64,000 nt of DNA from an uncultured Collinsella sp. (GTDB taxonomy: Bacteria; Actinomycetota; Coriobacteriia; Coriobacteriales; Coriobacteriaceae): NCBI GenBank assembly GCA_900541855.1, contig UQLD01000011.1, positions 1 to 64,000 of the forward strand. Reading direction: 5' to 3'. This document shows, piece after piece, positions 1-8,052 of this stretch. Position 1 is the first letter of the stretch, and each line of letters starts with the position of its first letter. Under the pieces are notes generated by a model. That model worked only from the letters and a program-made list of their open reading frames with translations, ran no database searches and was not told where the DNA came from. A program made the translations under genes and the position numbers.

Positions 1-1
1 T

Positions 2-205
2 GCGGCTCATCCGGTTCCACCGGGCCGCGCGGCAAGGAGATATATTGCCAGACCGCGAAGCCCTGTGGGACGTCAATTCCACTCTTCACAAGTCCTACAC
101 AACATATTGCTTTCTATAGGTAATAGAAAGACTGGTGCGGATCTTCCGCACGTATCAGATGATGACCCTTTGGTTCAGGAATATATAGAGATCGGTCACC
201 TGTAA
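2..205 (+). CDS. possible 3' end of an unrecognised gene (partial)
   Basis: One plus-strand frame stays open from the window edge to a TAA at 203-205 (67 codons). Its last residues (…VSDDDPLVQEYIEIGHL) have a protein-like acidic composition, but no family is recognised and the start lies outside the window. A second frame is open for only about 40 codons, so the call rests on length and composition alone. The stretch could equally be non-coding. Confidence 0.25.
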   Translation, partial: AAHPVPPGRAARRYIARPRSPVGRQFHSSQVLHNILLSIGNRKTGADLPHVSDDDPLVQEYIEIGHL

Positions 206-250
206 GTGTTTATCTACCCGCGCTTTTAGCAATGTAAACCGCGCCTCAGA

Positions 251-287
251 TAAAAAGAGGGAGCGCCGCACACAACGCGACACTCCC
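251..287 (-). terminator. rho-independent terminator of infC-rpmI-rplT
   Basis: On the minus strand, just after the rplT stop, a 10-bp stem (GGGAGUGUCG with CGGCGCUCCC, including G·U pairs) closes a 9-nt loop and is followed by UCUUUUU. It ends the ribosomal protein operon. Confidence 0.75.
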
Positions 288-308
288 CTAGCGATTCAAG
301 AGAATCTA

Positions 309-668
309 TTAGGCCTCGAGAGCCTTCTTGGCGATGGTAGCCAGCTCGTTGAAGGACTCGATGTCCTCGTAAGCCATTTGAGCCAGGACCTTGCGGTCGA
401 GCTCGATGCCGGCAACCTTCAGGCCGTGCATGAACTGAGAGTAAGAGATGTCGTTCAGGCGAGCAGCAGCGTTGATACGAGTGATCCAAAGAGAACGGAT
501 CTCGCGCTTCTTGTTGCGGCGATCACGATACTGATACTGCAGGGAGTGCTGGACCTGCTCTTTAGCATGCTTGTAAGTACGCGAAGCGGCACCGTAGTAA
601 CCCTTCGCACGGTGCATAACGGTACGGCGCTTCTTCTTGGCGGCAACAGCGCGCTTAATACGTGCCAT
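309..668 (-). CDS. rplT: 50S ribosomal protein L20
   Basis: 119 residues, the usual length for L20. The start MARIKRAVAAKKKRR and the block RAKGYYGAASRTYKHAKEQ are characteristic. L20 binds 23S rRNA early in assembly of the large subunit and, in several phyla, represses its own operon by binding the infC leader. It is the last gene of infC-rpmI-rplT, 39 bp after rpmI, and is followed by a strong terminator. The start is supported by an AGGAG about 8 nt upstream. Confidence 0.97.
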   Translation of the reverse strand: MARIKRAVAAKKKRRTVMHRAKGYYGAASRTYKHAKEQVQHSLQYQYRDRRNKKREIRSLWITRINAAARLNDISYSQFMHGLKVAGIELDRKVLAQMAYEDIESFNELATIAKKALEA

Positions 669-707
669 GTTCTATCAACTCCTAGACGGTAAAACGAAAA
701 AACGAAC

Positions 708-899
708 TTAGGCGAGACGCGACTTGATGACCTTGCGGTCGGCAGCGGCGATCTCGGTCTCCTGACGGAAGCCACGCTTACGCTTGGTGGACTTCTTGCT
801 CAGGATGTGGCTCTTGAAAGCCTTGGCGCGCATAAGCTTGCCGGTACCAGTCTTGCGGAAACGCTTCTTGGTGCCGCTGTGGGACTTCATCTTAGGCAT
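708..899 (-). CDS. rpmI: 50S ribosomal protein L35
   Basis: 63 residues and very basic. It begins MPKMKSHSGTKKRFRKTGTG, the typical L35 N-terminus, and contains the usual HILSKKSTKRKR segment. It is a structural protein of the large ribosomal subunit. It sits between infC (32 bp gap) and rplT (39 bp gap), the order conserved in most bacteria. AAGGAG lies just before the ATG. Confidence 0.97.
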   Translation of the reverse strand: MPKMKSHSGTKKRFRKTGTGKLMRAKAFKSHILSKKSTKRKRGFRQETEIAAADRKVIKSRLA

Positions 900-931
900 G
901 AAATACTCCTTAATCGGTTACAGAACACTAG

Positions 932-1486
932 TTACTTGGTATCGCTTGCCGCTTTATCCTCATCGAAGGCGCCCTTAATCGGGGCGAGCAGCATAAGCAT
1001 GTTACGGCCTTCCATCTTAGGCTTGGACTCGACCGTAGCGTAAGGCTTGAGATCCTCGGCGAGACGCTCGAGAACGTTAAGGCCCTGCTCCGGGTGAGCC
1101 ATCTCACGGCCGCGGAACATGATGGTGATCTTAACGCGCGCGCCCTTCTTGAGGAAACGCAGAACGTGGCCCTTCTTGGTCTCGTAGTCGCCAACGTCGA
1201 TCTTGGGTCGGAACTTCATTTCCTTGACCTCGACCTTGGACTGGTTCTTACGAGCAGCCTTGGCCTTCATGGCCTGCTGGTACTTGAACTTACCGTAGTC
1301 CATGACCTTGCAGACCGGCGGCTCCGCGTTGGGAGCGATCTCGACCAGGTCGAGACCCTGATCGTCGGCGACGCGCTGGGCATCGCGGATGGCGAACAGG
1401 CCGAGCTGAGAGCCATCGACGCCAATCAAACGGCACGAAGATGCAGTGATCTCGTCGTTGATGCGGGTGTCATCAGACTTAGCTAT
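932..1486 (-). CDS. infC: translation initiation factor IF-3, probable AUA start
   Basis: IF-3 binds the 30S subunit, discriminates initiator tRNA and start codon, and prevents subunit joining. The family core is clear: RINDEI near the start, RLIGVDGSQLG, DLVEIAPNAEPPVCKVMDYGKF, then the C-terminal domain. The first in-frame ATG (1499-1501) cannot be the true start, because the Shine-Dalgarno GGAGG (1495-1499) lies on and just after it. Eight nt downstream of GGAGG is AUA (1484-1486), giving a protein starting (M)AKSDDTRINDEI, which matches IF-3 N-termini. infC is known for rare start codons (AUU in E. coli) that IF-3 itself counter-selects, so AUA fits autoregulation. About 184 residues. First gene of infC-rpmI-rplT. 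Confidence 0.93.
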   Translation of the reverse strand: MAKSDDTRINDEITASSCRLIGVDGSQLGLFAIRDAQRVADDQGLDLVEIAPNAEPPVCKVMDYGKFKYQQAMKAKAARKNQSKVEVKEMKFRPKIDVGDYETKKGHVLRFLKKGARVKITIMFRGREMAHPEQGLNVLERLAEDLKPYATVESKPKMEGRNMLMLLAPIKGAFDEDKAASDTK

Positions 1487-1503
1487 TTTCCCTACCTCCA
1501 TTC

Positions 1504-1539
1504 ATAAAAAAATAACCCGGCGCTTCTCAGCAACCAGGT
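1504..1539 (-). terminator. intrinsic terminator inside the infC leader
   Basis: On the minus strand ACCUGG pairs with CCGGGU (one G·U), with an inner GCU-GAGA-AGC tetraloop stem, followed by UAUUUUUUU. It ends directly before the infC Shine-Dalgarno, where an attenuator would be expected. Confidence 0.6.
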
Positions 1540-1635
1540 CGTACACATAGACTTCCTCGATTTGAGGAAGGTAATCTAAGTTGTATGACCAGTCAGCTGC
1601 TCATTGGCGCCAAAAGGTGGGAACCCTCGGGTTCC
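1504..1635 (-). promoter_or_regulatory. structured infC leader, likely L20-type attenuator
   Basis: The transcript ahead of infC can form three hairpins in order: GGAACC/GGTTCC (1620-1635), CTTCCTC/GAGGAAG with a 5-nt loop (1552-1570), and a terminator-like stem abutting the ribosome binding site (1504-1539). This arrangement resembles the L20 leader of Firmicutes, where L20 binding favours premature termination. That L20 is the ligand here is inference from the operon content. Confidence 0.5.
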
Positions 1636-1703
1636 TCTTTAGGGCATTGCGGAAACAACGCCTTGCGAATAATAACACGTACAGCGCGTTATCACATTAC
1701 GTA

Positions 1704-1771
1704 CACGAAAAAGGGGGCCGCAACCCCCTTGAAGCGCAGGTGCATGTATGGTGCCCGAGGCGAGACTCGAA
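1704..1771 (-). repeat. direct duplicate of tRNA-Leu 3' end plus its terminator
   Basis: This repeats 1887-1955 with one small internal difference. It contains a terminator hairpin (AAGGGGGUUGCGGCCCCCUUUUU on the minus strand) and 23 nt identical to the tRNA-Leu 3' end including CCA (1749-1771). It looks like an attachment-site-type scar or a tandem duplication. Confidence 0.85.
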
Positions 1772-1776
1772 GGGAC

Positions 1777-1854
1777 TTCGCTTCGCGAAGCCCCGGGCTT
1801 CGGGCGCATGGCGCCCTCGCCACGCTCCGCTACAAACAGGCCACAGGCCTGTTT
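1777..1854. repeat. three perfect short palindromes between the tRNA-end copies
   Basis: CTTCGC-TTC-GCGAAG, GGGCGC-ATG-GCGCCC (1802-1816) and AAACAGGCC-ACA-GGCCTGTTT (1834-1854) follow each other. No coding frame is convincing. REP-like or mobile-element debris. Confidence 0.6.
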
Positions 1855-1886
1855 GCTTAACGCTCCGCGCGCTCACGCGAGTTCGG

Positions 1887-1955
1887 CACGAAAAAGGGGG
1901 CCGCAACCCCCTTGAACGCTCACTTGCATGTATGGTGCCCGAGGCGAGACTCGAA
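1887..1955 (-). repeat. second copy of the tRNA-Leu 3' end repeat (in the intact tRNA)
   Basis: Carries the same terminator hairpin and the 3' end of the intact tRNA-Leu. The offset to the other copy is 183-184 bp. Confidence 0.85.
1890..1914 (-). terminator. terminator of tRNA-Leu
   Basis: AAGGGGGUUGCGGCCCCCUUUUU on the minus strand, 19 nt after the tRNA CCA end. Confidence 0.8.
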
Positions 1956-2019
1956 CTCGCACGTTGTTGCCAACGGTGGATTTTGAGTCCACTGCGTCTG
2001 CCAATTCCGCCACTCGGGC
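1933..2019 (-). tRNA. tRNA-Leu, anticodon CAA
   Basis: The minus strand reads GCCCGAGTGGCGGAATTGG… to …CTCGGGCACCA. The 7-bp acceptor stem (GCCCGAG/CTCGGGC), discriminator A, encoded CCA, the GTTCGAGTC T-loop and a long variable arm identify a class II tRNA. The anticodon loop CTCAAAA between GTGGA/TCCAC gives CAA, which decodes UUG. The gene stands alone. Confidence 0.97.
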
Positions 2020-2058
2020 ACGCAATGCGTGAGTTAGTTTATCACAGCTTTCTACCGA

Positions 2059-3495
2059 TTAGTCCGAAAATGGAACTTCGAGCATTTCGATGAGTTCGAC
2101 CGTGCGTAGCATCTCGCGCTGACGGCATCCGCGACCGTCGACCGAAGCCTCACCCATCTGGTTATCGTAAGGGTCCTCGCGCATGCCGTCGAAAGAGGGC
2201 TCAAACTCTGCCTGGAATCGATTGTTGGCCACCATACGCCATGGGTCGAGATTGCCAAAGTAGTGACGGCGGCGCCACTCCTCCCCCATCCTGTGAGCAG
2301 AAGATCCAAATGACACGTCGGCGTTGAGCCAACCGGTCTGCGGCGTATAGAACTCTGCCCAGTCGTGCGACCCCACCGAATCGGGCGCAACGTACAGGCC
2401 GCTCTGCCAACGGGCAGGCACGCCCGCGATACGGCACATGGTGATAAACGTGAGCGCCATAACGCCGCAATCGCCGCGGAGCGAATGCGCGCAGTCATCG
2501 GCAATAGATCCCAAAAGCAAGTACGGCGGCTGATAGCGATAGTCGATATGCTGCGTCAGATAATCATAGATAGCACGAGCGCGATCGAGCGGATCCTCGA
2601 GTCCGCCAACAACGCTGGCCGTCAGCTGCTGCAGATACGGCGTAAATGCAATGTGCGGACGGTCCTCGGAAATATCCTCGGGCAGAGGCGCGTCCATACG
2701 CGGATGAACCGGAAGTGTGCCACCGTAGACATCACAATAAGCAGCATCGATGTGATAACGATAAGTCACCGAGAATGAGCGCTCGCTCGAAGAAGACCAC
2801 GAGACGGTACGCGCCGAAGCATTCGCGGGAGCAACAGCACCCTCCGGCGTCATGTCGAGAATCTCGACCCGAAACTGCTGACGGCAGGCAGCCGCGACGG
2901 GAAGCCAAGCGCAAACGGTCTCCCCCTCCAGAGCGCCGGGGACAGACACGGACGCTTTAAGCGTAATGACGCGAGCCAATCCATTTTGCGACTCCATCTC
3001 CTTGAGCATCTCGTTGCGCAGTGCAATTCCGTCCGTAGGATCGGGCCGCATGCCGGGAACCTCTTTGGGATATACGCGAAGCGAATCGAGGAAGTTGTCG
3101 AGAACGAACAGCTCGCCATCGATAAAGCGCCAGTCAATACGCTTACGGTCAATCAGATCGTCAAACTGCTCCTCGGTAAACTCAGGCCACTCCTCGCGAA
3201 TCATCGCAATAGCTCGATCGCGCGACACCGAAAAATGAAGCGGCGTCTCAAGCATGCGATACCGCTCGGCACGAACGCAGGCAGCAAGCGAGGGATCGGG
3301 ATCTTGGGCAAGTAGGCGGTCGCAAGCCTCAATAGCCTGCGAAAGATACCCCGCGTCCTTTAAACGCAGAATCTCGGGTGGCAAGCCAACATCTAGAAAA
3401 CGGAAGTCATCATTGCAAACATCAACAGAGCAACCAACAGGACCCTCGTCAATAACCTTCCCATCCGAAGGCAGCACATTAATAACAGCCATACC
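2059..3495 (-). CDS. transglutaminase-like domain protein
   Basis: The C-terminal half carries a transglutaminase-like papain fold with all three catalytic residues: Cys in GDCGVMALTF, His in GSHDWAEFY and Asp in GWLNADVSFG (about residues 343, 377 and 393 from the chosen start). The N-terminal 150 residues contain a short helical-repeat-like part and no signal peptide, so the protein is probably cytoplasmic. The open frame extends 62 codons further upstream, but the ATG at 3495 (MAVINVLPSDG) has a GGAG 6 nt before it; an ATG at 3528 is an alternative. Bacterial members are often peptidases or cross-linking enzymes. The substrate is unknown and no neighbour helps. Confidence 0.8.
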   Translation of the reverse strand, partial: GMAVINVLPSDGKVIDEGPVGCSVDVCNDDFRFLDVGLPPEILRLKDAGYLSQAIEACDRLLAQDPDPSLAACVRAERYRMLETPLHFSVSRDRAIAMIREEWPEFTEEQFDDLIDRKRIDWRFIDGELFVLDNFLDSLRVYPKEVPGMRPDPTDGIALRNEMLKEMESQNGLARVITLKASVSVPGALEGETVCAWLPVAAACRQQFRVEILDMTPEGAVAPANASARTVSWSSSSERSFSVTYRYHIDAAYCDVYGGTLPVHPRMDAPLPEDISEDRPHIAFTPYLQQLTASVVGGLEDPLDRARAIYDYLTQHIDYRYQPPYLLLGSIADDCAHSLRGDCGVMALTFITMCRIAGVPARWQSGLYVAPDSVGSHDWAEFYTPQTGWLNADVSFGSSAHRMGEEWRRRHYFGNLDPWRMVANNRFQAEFEPSFDGMREDPYDNQMGEASVDGRGCRQREMLRTVELIEMLEVPFSD

Positions 3496-3598
3496 AAACT
3501 CCAAGTCATTAGAACTCTTGAAGTCCATTGTAGCGAGATAAAAAGAAAGCCCCAATAAAGGAACCCTCAACACCGATAAACGGTACCTATAAAAAATG

Positions 3599-3823
3599 AA
3601 TTCAGCCCGGTAACCCTGTAGCGAGTTAACAAAGGAGGCCCCGTTTCCCCGGAGCTGATTCCGTCGCGCGACTTCTGGCAAAGCCAGTAGCCATCTTAAT
3701 TCAGACTCGTAACCCTGCGGCGTTAAACGAAGGAAGCCCCGTCCCCCGGAACTGTTTCCTTGGCGCGACTTCTGGCGAAGCCAGGTGAGCGCAAAGGAAA
3801 CAGTGTAGGGGGACGGGGCTTCC
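3599..3823. repeat. 99-bp tandem repeat ending in a large stem-loop
   Basis: Fills the 348-bp gap between the transglutaminase-like gene and fba. Two imperfect direct copies (3599-3687 and 3698-3784) share AATTCAG…GTAACCCTG… CTTCTGGC(A/G)AAGCCAG. The second copy and its flank form a near-perfect inverted repeat (3732-3760 with 3794-3823) holding AGCCCCGTCCCCC and GGGGGACGGGGCT. No U-run follows, so it is not a simple terminator. It resembles a miniature palindromic element. Confidence 0.75.
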
Positions 3824-3843
3824 GACGGGAAGTTTAGCGACGC

Positions 3844-4710
3844 TTACGCCTTGTTGACGGAGCCAAACTCCTCCATGAGCTCCTTGGTGCGGGCAACGAT
3901 GTTGTCGCGACCAGGCTTGAGGAGCTTGCGGGGGTCAAAGCCCTTGCCCTGCTGATCCTTGCCAGCCTCGATGTACTCGCGGACGCCCTTGGCGAAGACG
4001 AGCTGCAGGTCGGTGTTGACGTTGATCTTGGAGATGCCCAGGGAGATGGCCTTCTTGATCTGATCCTCGGGGATGCCGGTGCCACCGTGCAGGACGAGGG
4101 GCAGGTCGCCGGTCTGGGCCTTGATCTCGCCCAGACGCTCGAAGGAAAGGCCAGCCCAGTCGGCGGGATACACGCCGTGGATGTTGCCGATACCGCAGGC
4201 GAGGAAGTCGACGCCCAGGTCAGCAATCTGCTTGCACTCAGCGGGGTCAGCGAGCTCGCCGTTGGAGGTCACGCCGTCCTCGGTGCCGCCGATGCCGCCG
4301 ACCTCGGCCTCGATGGACATGCCCTTGGAGTGGGCAAGCTCAACGAGCTCCTTGGTGCGGTCGAGGTTAAGCTGGAAGGTCTCCTCGTGAGAGCCGTCAT
4401 ACATGATGGACGTGAAGCCGGCCTCGATGCACTTGAAGCAGTCCTCGTAAGAACCGTGATCGAGGTGAAGGGCGACGGGGACGGTAACGCCCGTGGCCTC
4501 GACGGCAGCCTTGACCATGTCGGCGCAGACCTTGAAACCGCCCATCCACTTAGCGGCACCAGCGGTGCACTGAAGGATCAGCGGAGACTTGGCCTCCTCG
4601 GCGGCCTGGAGAATAGCCAGGGTCCACTCGAGGTTGTTGGTGTTGAAGGCACCGAGAGCGTACTTGCCGGCCTCGGCCTTCTTGAGCATGTCTGCTGCGT
4701 TGACGAGCAT
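3844..4710 (-). CDS. fba: class II fructose-1,6-bisphosphate aldolase
   Basis: Reversible cleavage of fructose-1,6-bisphosphate to dihydroxyacetone phosphate and glyceraldehyde-3-phosphate, in the cytoplasm, zinc dependent. 288 residues. LHLDHG holds the catalytic Asp84 and the zinc ligand His85; further ligands are His178 (GNIHGVY) and His208 (LVLHGGTG); KINVNTDLQ and the GTEDG loop are typical of the class IIB type. The open frame runs 89 codons upstream, but AGGAGG stands just before the ATG at 4710 (MLVNAADMLKKAEAG), which fits family N-termini. Single-gene unit with a 194-bp upstream gap. Confidence 0.96.
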   Translation of the reverse strand: MLVNAADMLKKAEAGKYALGAFNTNNLEWTLAILQAAEEAKSPLILQCTAGAAKWMGGFKVCADMVKAAVEATGVTVPVALHLDHGSYEDCFKCIEAGFTSIMYDGSHEETFQLNLDRTKELVELAHSKGMSIEAEVGGIGGTEDGVTSNGELADPAECKQIADLGVDFLACGIGNIHGVYPADWAGLSFERLGEIKAQTGDLPLVLHGGTGIPEDQIKKAISLGISKINVNTDLQLVFAKGVREYIEAGKDQQGKGFDPRKLLKPGRDNIVARTKELMEEFGSVNKA

Positions 4711-4904
4711 AAAAGAAACCTCCTGTAAGGTTGCTCCGATAACGCCTGAGATTTTACCACGACATACCCGAGCATAAACGTTCGTTTGTTCACGAATACC
4801 ATCCGATTGGACAAATTTTGACCGTTTGCCCCACAGAATCGACCCACTGGGGAAAATAGCTTGACGATTGAGCGGTCTTCGTGGTTCGAAAGACGGCTTC
4901 GAGC

Positions 4905-5588
4905 CTACATCTGCATAAACGGGTTCTGCATAAGTTCGCGCGCCATCGTGGTCGAATCGCCATGGCCCGTCAAGCAAACGGTATCGGGCGGAAGCGTCTT
5001 GGCAAGTTTGGAGAGCGAGCGCATAATCGCCGCCTCGTCACCGCCGGAAAGATCGGTACGACCGTGACTGCCCGGGAAAAGCGTGTCGCCCACAAAGGCG
5101 ATGTTCCCCTGCTCGGTCGCGGCGAACAGGACGATGCCGCCCGGCGTATGCCCCGGCGTCTCGATCACCTGCAGACAGACGTCGCCCACCTCGATTGTAT
5201 CGCCCTCGGCAAGCAAGCGCGTCGGCTCACCCGGATCGGGCGTCTCGATACCCCACATGGCGCGCTGCTCCTCGATATTTGCGCGAGGTACCGTCACGTC
5301 CTTAGCGCACAACTCATATAGTGCGCTGTCGCCAACGACAGCTCGAACCCCGGCAACCCCGCCAACATGGTCGGCATGACCGTGCGTGCAGACAGAGCCG
5401 AGTACGCGCACCTCGGGATGCGCGGTGCGGATATGCTCCACAAGACGCTCGCCCTCCCACGCCGGATCGACGATTAAGCACTCGTCATTCGAAATCACGG
5501 CGTAGCTGTTGGTCTGAATCGGGCCGTTGACGAGTGTCTCAATCGAAGCCGCACCTCGGGGTGTCAGGTCCAAAGTCATATCGCCCAT
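4905..5588 (-). CDS. metallo-beta-lactamase-fold hydrolase (glyoxalase II-like)
   Basis: About 227 residues with the full metal-binding set: HGHADH near residue 70, His in ETPGHTPGG, Asp in VGDTLF, and the final His in LTGHGD. The family hydrolyses thioesters such as S-lactoylglutathione or related compounds. Coriobacteria generally lack glutathione, so the substrate is open. Two in-frame starts are possible: ATG 5594 is only a few nt from AGGAGGG, and ATG 5588 has the better 8-nt spacing and is preferred. It lies 82 bp downstream of the Rel stop and may be cotranscribed with rel. Confidence 0.85.
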   Translation of the reverse strand: MGDMTLDLTPRGAASIETLVNGPIQTNSYAVISNDECLIVDPAWEGERLVEHIRTAHPEVRVLGSVCTHGHADHVGGVAGVRAVVGDSALYELCAKDVTVPRANIEEQRAMWGIETPDPGEPTRLLAEGDTIEVGDVCLQVIETPGHTPGGIVLFAATEQGNIAFVGDTLFPGSHGRTDLSGGDEAAIMRSLSKLAKTLPPDTVCLTGHGDSTTMARELMQNPFMQM

Positions 5589-5676
5589 GCGCATACCCTC
5601 CTTCTAAAATACGTTCGAGGCACCAAACGATGCCTCGAACGTAACCAATATCTATGATGCTGAGAGGCTCTCGCAC

Positions 5677-8037
5677 CTACACACGGCGTTTGAGCTGAGC
5701 TCCGCCTTCGCCGGGCATAAGACGGCGAGCGTCGTAGACCGAATCGACACTGCTGATGGAAGCCAGCAGCGGATCCAGACCGCTCGCGTCCGAGATCTCG
5801 ACCATGAAGCGCAGGGTTGCAATACCCTCGCGGTTGGTCGATGTGGCGGCAGAAAGGATATTGCCGCCCGCATCGCCAATGGCAATGGTGACATCCTTGA
5901 GCAGGCCCATGCGGTCCAGGCACTCGACCACGATCTCGACCTGGAAGAGGGTGTCGGCAGCGCCGTCCCACTCCACATCGATCATGCGCTCGGGATGTTC
6001 CATAAGACCCTTGACGTTGGGGCAGTTGGCGCGATGCACCGAAACGCCACGACCGCGCGTGATGAAGCCGACGATGTCGTCACCCGTCACGGGGTTGCAG
6101 CAATGAGCCAGACGGACCAGCAGGCCGCTGTTGCTCTCGCCCTTGACGATAATGCCGTTACTGGCGCTCTTGCCGCGCTTTTGCGGCTTGCGGTTGGAGC
6201 CGCGAGCGGGCTGCTTCACGACCTCGGCGATAGCCTCGGCCTTGGTGAGCTGTTCCTCGGGCTTGGGGTCCAAGATTTGCTCGACCTTATTGCCCACAGC
6301 GCGCGGGGCAACCTTGCCGGCGCCGACGGCGGCAAACAGGTCCTCGAGCTGCTTGAAGTTAAACTGCTCCGCCACGGCGTTGAGTGCACGCGTCGAACGC
6401 GGCGTAGAAATGCCATAGCCACGCTTACGCAGGTCCTTGGCCAGCATATCGCGACCGGCGGCAGCGTCGTCGTCCTTGGTCGCAGCGGCAAAATAGCGGC
6501 GGATCTTTGACTTGGCGGAAGGTGTCTTAACGATCTTGAGCCAATCGCGCGACGGCTTGGAACTCTTGTTAGTCAGGATTTCAACGCGGTCGCCCGTCTT
6601 GATCTCGTGCGTGAGCGGAGCCACCGCACCGTTGATTTTGGCGCCGACGCAATGGTTTCCCACCTCGGTATGAACGGCATAGGCAAAGTCGAGCGGCGTG
6701 GAGCCAGCACGAAGCGCCATGACCTCGCCTTTGGGCGTGAAGACAAAGATCTCCTGATCGAACAGATCGACCTTCAGCGAGTGCAGGTATTCCTTGGCAT
6801 CGGTAATCTCGTCGGAAGCCGCCCAATCGAGCGAATGCTTGAGCCAGTTGATCTGGTCGTCCAAACGTTGAGCGTCATTGGTCTTGGAAGCAGACGATCC
6901 GCCCGACTTCTTATATAGCCAGTGGGCGGCAATGCCGTACTCGGCCTGCTCATGCATCTCGTAGGTTCGAATCTGAATCTCGAGCGGACGAGCCGTAGGG
7001 CCGATGACCGTCGTGTGGAGCGACTGGTAGTTATTGACCTTGGGCATGGCGATATAGTCTTTAAAGCGACCAGGCATGGGGTGCCACAGCGTATGCACCG
7101 CACCGAGCGTGGAGTAGCAATCGCGCACCGAATGGGTAATTACGCGCAGCGCCACCAGGTCGTAGATCTCGGAGAACTCCTTGCCCTTGCGCTTCATCTT
7201 TTGGTAGATGGACCAATAGTGCTTGGAGCGGCCGTTGATCTGGAAGTCCTCCAGACCAATGCGGTTGAGCTCATCGGTAAGCGTCTTGATGGTCTCGGCC
7301 AGATAGCGCTCACGGACCTCACGAGACTCCGCCACCATGCGCGCGATGCGCTGGTAGGCATCGGGCTCCAGGTAGAAGAAGGACAGGTCCTCGAGCTCCC
7401 ACTTAATAGAGCTCATGCCCAGGCGGTCGGCCAAGGGCGCGTACACGTCCATGGTCTCGCGAGCCTTAAACAGGCGACGATCCTCGCGCAGGGCTGCCAG
7501 CGTTCGCATGTTGTGCAGACGGTCGGCAAGTTTAACGATGATGACGCGAATGTCCTTGGACATGGCGAGGAACATCTTGCGCAGCGTGAGCGCCTGCTTC
7601 TCGTCCATGCTGTCGACTTCGATGTTGGTGAGCTTGGTCACGCCATCGACGAGCTCGGCCACCGTATCGCCAAACAGGCCGGAAACATCGGTGAGCGAGG
7701 TCTCGGTGTCCTCGACGGTATCGTGCAACAGCGCGGCGCACACCACGTCACAGTCCATCTTGAGATCGGCCAAAATGATGGCAACCTCGACGGGATGGTT
7801 AATGTACATCTCACCCGAGCGGCGCTTTTGGTTACAGTGTTTCTCGGCGGCAAAGCAGTAGGCTTGCTCCACCTTGGAGAAGTCGTCCTCATTCATATAT
7901 TTGAGGCACAAGCGCTCCAGCTTGTCGTAGCTGTCCGCCATAATCTCGGGCGGCAGCTCATCGGCATGCTTATAGTGCTCCATCTCCGAAAACGGCTGGA
8001 GGGTGGAATCATGGGCGGTACGGGCTGCGGCATCCAT
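5677..8037 (-). CDS. rel: bifunctional (p)ppGpp synthetase/hydrolase Rel
   Basis: Makes and degrades the stringent-response alarmone (p)ppGpp. 786 residues with the full long-RSH layout: HD hydrolase domain (LLHDTVED, His105-Asp106), synthetase domain (GRSKHYWSIYQKM near 269, then RFKDYIAMPK near 324, and LEIQIRT), TGS domain (about 424-485) and a C-terminal ACT domain (about 700-786). The RFKD signature, rather than the ExDD of RelA, is the form known for bifunctional enzymes, and the HD residues are intact. Ribosome association is expected from the family. Adjacent upstream on the same strand is the RecJ-helicase gene (15 bp gap), so the two are probably cotranscribed. Confidence 0.95.
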   Translation of the reverse strand: MDAAARTAHDSTLQPFSEMEHYKHADELPPEIMADSYDKLERLCLKYMNEDDFSKVEQAYCFAAEKHCNQKRRSGEMYINHPVEVAIILADLKMDCDVVCAALLHDTVEDTETSLTDVSGLFGDTVAELVDGVTKLTNIEVDSMDEKQALTLRKMFLAMSKDIRVIIVKLADRLHNMRTLAALREDRRLFKARETMDVYAPLADRLGMSSIKWELEDLSFFYLEPDAYQRIARMVAESREVRERYLAETIKTLTDELNRIGLEDFQINGRSKHYWSIYQKMKRKGKEFSEIYDLVALRVITHSVRDCYSTLGAVHTLWHPMPGRFKDYIAMPKVNNYQSLHTTVIGPTARPLEIQIRTYEMHEQAEYGIAAHWLYKKSGGSSASKTNDAQRLDDQINWLKHSLDWAASDEITDAKEYLHSLKVDLFDQEIFVFTPKGEVMALRAGSTPLDFAYAVHTEVGNHCVGAKINGAVAPLTHEIKTGDRVEILTNKSSKPSRDWLKIVKTPSAKSKIRRYFAAATKDDDAAAGRDMLAKDLRKRGYGISTPRSTRALNAVAEQFNFKQLEDLFAAVGAGKVAPRAVGNKVEQILDPKPEEQLTKAEAIAEVVKQPARGSNRKPQKRGKSASNGIIVKGESNSGLLVRLAHCCNPVTGDDIVGFITRGRGVSVHRANCPNVKGLMEHPERMIDVEWDGAADTLFQVEIVVECLDRMGLLKDVTIAIGDAGGNILSAATSTNREGIATLRFMVEISDASGLDPLLASISSVDSVYDARRLMPGEGGAQLKRRV

Positions 8038-8052
8038 CGAGGTCCCCTTCCC

